Below are positions 62,942-64,000 of a DNA stretch of 64,000 bases, piece by piece. This DNA is from Pseudomonas sp. 10S4. Lineage in GTDB: Bacteria; Pseudomonadota; Gammaproteobacteria; Pseudomonadales; Pseudomonadaceae. The notes beneath the pieces were generated by a model. That model ran no database searches. It had not been told where the DNA came from and worked only from the letters and a program-made list of their open reading frames with translations. Position 1 is the stretch's first letter; the number at the start of each line of letters is the position of its first letter. The position numbers and the translations under genes are program-made. The stretch lies in the NCBI RefSeq assembly GCF_034344865.1, contig NZ_CP133774.1, forward strand, positions 2,108,001 through 2,172,000. The letters are read 5' to 3'.

Positions 62942-64000
62942 ATGAGCACGAGCATAACGGCGGACGGCCTCAAGGCCGGCCAGCCCGCGTTCCTGTCCAA
63001 GGAACGCATCATCGCCAAGCCCGGTTTCAACCGTTGGCTGGTACCACCGGCCGCTTTGGCCATCCACCTTTGCATCGGCATGGCCTACGGCTTCTCGGTG
63101 TTCTGGTTGCCGCTGTCCAAAGCCCTGGGCGTGACCGCTCCAGTCGCTTGCGCGCCGGACATGAGCTTCATCTCGCAAGTTTTCTCATCTCAATGCGACT
63201 GGCCGATCTCGATGCTCGGCTGGATCTACACCCTGTTCTTCATCTTCCTCGGCTGCTCGGCAGCGATCTGGGGTGGCTGGCTGGAACATGCCGGGCCACG
63301 CAAGGCTGGTGTTGTATCGGCACTGTGCTGGTGCGGCGGTTTGCTGATTTCGGCGCTGGGGATTTATACCCACCAGATCTGGCTGATGTGGATCGGCTCC
63401 GGGGTCATTGGCGGTATCGGCCTGGGCCTGGGTTACATTTCGCCGGTCTCGACCCTGATCAAGTGGTTCCCGGACAAGCGCGGCATGGCGACGGGCATGG
63501 CGATCATGGGCTTCGGTGGCGGCGCGATGGTTGGTGCTCCGCTGGCTGCGGCATTGATGAGCCATTTTGCTTCGCCAACTGGCGTGGGCGTATGGCAGAG
63601 CTTCCTGGTGATGGCCGCGATCTACTTCGTGTTCATGATCGGTGGCGCACTGTCCTACCGCGTTCCGCCAACCGGCTGGAAGCCTGAAGGCTGGACGGCT
63701 CCGGCGAAAAAAGTGGCGAACGCGATGATCACTCATCGTCATGTCCACGTGAACGTGGCGTGGAAAACCCCGCAATTCCGTCTGGTGTGGCTGGTGCTGT
63801 GCCTGAACGTGTCCGCCGGTATCGGCATTCTCGGCATGGCTTCGCCGCTGTTGCAGGAAGTGTTTGGCGGTAAATTGATCGGTGTTGACCTGCCATTCGG
63901 TCAGCTGGACGCCGGGCAACTGGCTTCCATCGCGGCCATTGCGGCCGGTTTCACGGGGTTGCTGAGCCTGTTTAACATCGGTGGCCGGTTCTTCTGGGCA
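62942..64000 (+). CDS. OFA-family MFS transporter (partial, runs off the end)
   Basis: 353 codons from ATG 62942 remain open at the window edge. The protein has about nine membrane segments so far: AALAIHLCIGMAYGFSVFWLPLSKALG, the long inter-helix loop, WIYTLFFIFLGCSAAIWGGWLE (MFS motif A-like), GLGYISPVSTLIKWFPDKRGMATG, and MGFGGGAMVGAPLAAALM. The KWFPDKRGMATG segment is typical of the oxalate/formate antiporter (OFA) group. These carry organic acids such as lactate or pyruvate; the substrate is not known here. Confidence 0.88.
   Translation, partial: MSTSITADGLKAGQPAFLSKERIIAKPGFNRWLVPPAALAIHLCIGMAYGFSVFWLPLSKALGVTAPVACAPDMSFISQVFSSQCDWPISMLGWIYTLFFIFLGCSAAIWGGWLEHAGPRKAGVVSALCWCGGLLISALGIYTHQIWLMWIGSGVIGGIGLGLGYISPVSTLIKWFPDKRGMATGMAIMGFGGGAMVGAPLAAALMSHFASPTGVGVWQSFLVMAAIYFVFMIGGALSYRVPPTGWKPEGWTAPAKKVANAMITHRHVHVNVAWKTPQFRLVWLVLCLNVSAGIGILGMASPLLQEVFGGKLIGVDLPFGQLDAGQLASIAAIAAGFTGLLSLFNIGGRFFWA

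Overview
The window is a chromosomal segment from a Pseudomonas, most likely the P. fluorescens group. The evidence is high GC, Pseudomonas codon use, several REP/REPIN elements with the core GCGGGCTTGCTCGCGA, and gene neighbourhoods typical of the genus (fdhD next to a YdeP-like oxidoreductase, nudE-cysQ, dctBD, and the asmA-mutY-yggX-tRNA-Phe block). No replication or rRNA locus is visible. The last gene runs off the right edge.

Layout. 0-13 kb is core-like: an acyl-CoA thioesterase, a glycine-zipper protein, a frameshifted FdhF/YdeP-type molybdoenzyme with fdhD, a LysR regulator, a Kbp-like BON-LysM protein, yrfG, nudE-cysQ, a second thioesterase, the dctBD two-component system and a lone frameshifted rmlC. 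13-37 kb is more variable: a DUF3916-like gene, a three-domain kinase/PLP-enzyme fusion, aguB-aguA (agmatine to putrescine), DsbA-like and NTF2-like genes, an OprD porin, a cassette of Fe/2OG dioxygenase, acetyltransferase and AzlCD exporter, a Xre-RES toxin-antitoxin module with antitoxin remnants after it, a tautomerase/DsbA/SDR run, an AT-rich insert with a TSUP permease and a TauD-like dioxygenase, and a PQQ dehydrogenase/GntR/racemase/OtnI locus. 37.36-43.91 kb is a small integrative island in the 3' end of tRNA-Thr(TGT), bounded by about 103-bp direct repeats. It carries two tyrosine-recombinase genes, a 90-aa accessory protein and an AEP primase-helicase of the TOTE conflict-system type. 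44-64 kb returns to mostly core genes: an FkbM methyltransferase, a basic-amino-acid ABC transporter with a linked methyltransferase, gabP, a vapBC module between two copies of one terminator, a pair of tandem paralogues, a hydrolase, a YhcG-type nuclease, a secreted protein, a clavaminate-synthase-like dioxygenase with a TSUP permease, tRNA-Phe, yggX, mutY, asmA, a PanZ-like protein and an OFA-family MFS transporter.

How the genes work together. Several units concern amino acids and nitrogen: putrescine formation (aguBA), GABA uptake (gabP), basic amino acid uptake (ABC), C4-dicarboxylate sensing (dctBD), and three separate loci that pair an Fe(II)/2-oxoglutarate dioxygenase with a small-solute permease. 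In at least two of these the dioxygenase resembles free-amino-acid hydroxylases, so a hydroxylate-then-export theme is the most interesting metabolic hypothesis here.

Sequence quality caution. Six otherwise intact conserved genes are each broken by exactly one base, mostly in homopolymers, and each regains a normal family length when that base is corrected. This looks more like residual sequencing indels than six independent pseudogenes. They are typed as pseudogenes only because the reading frame is broken as given.
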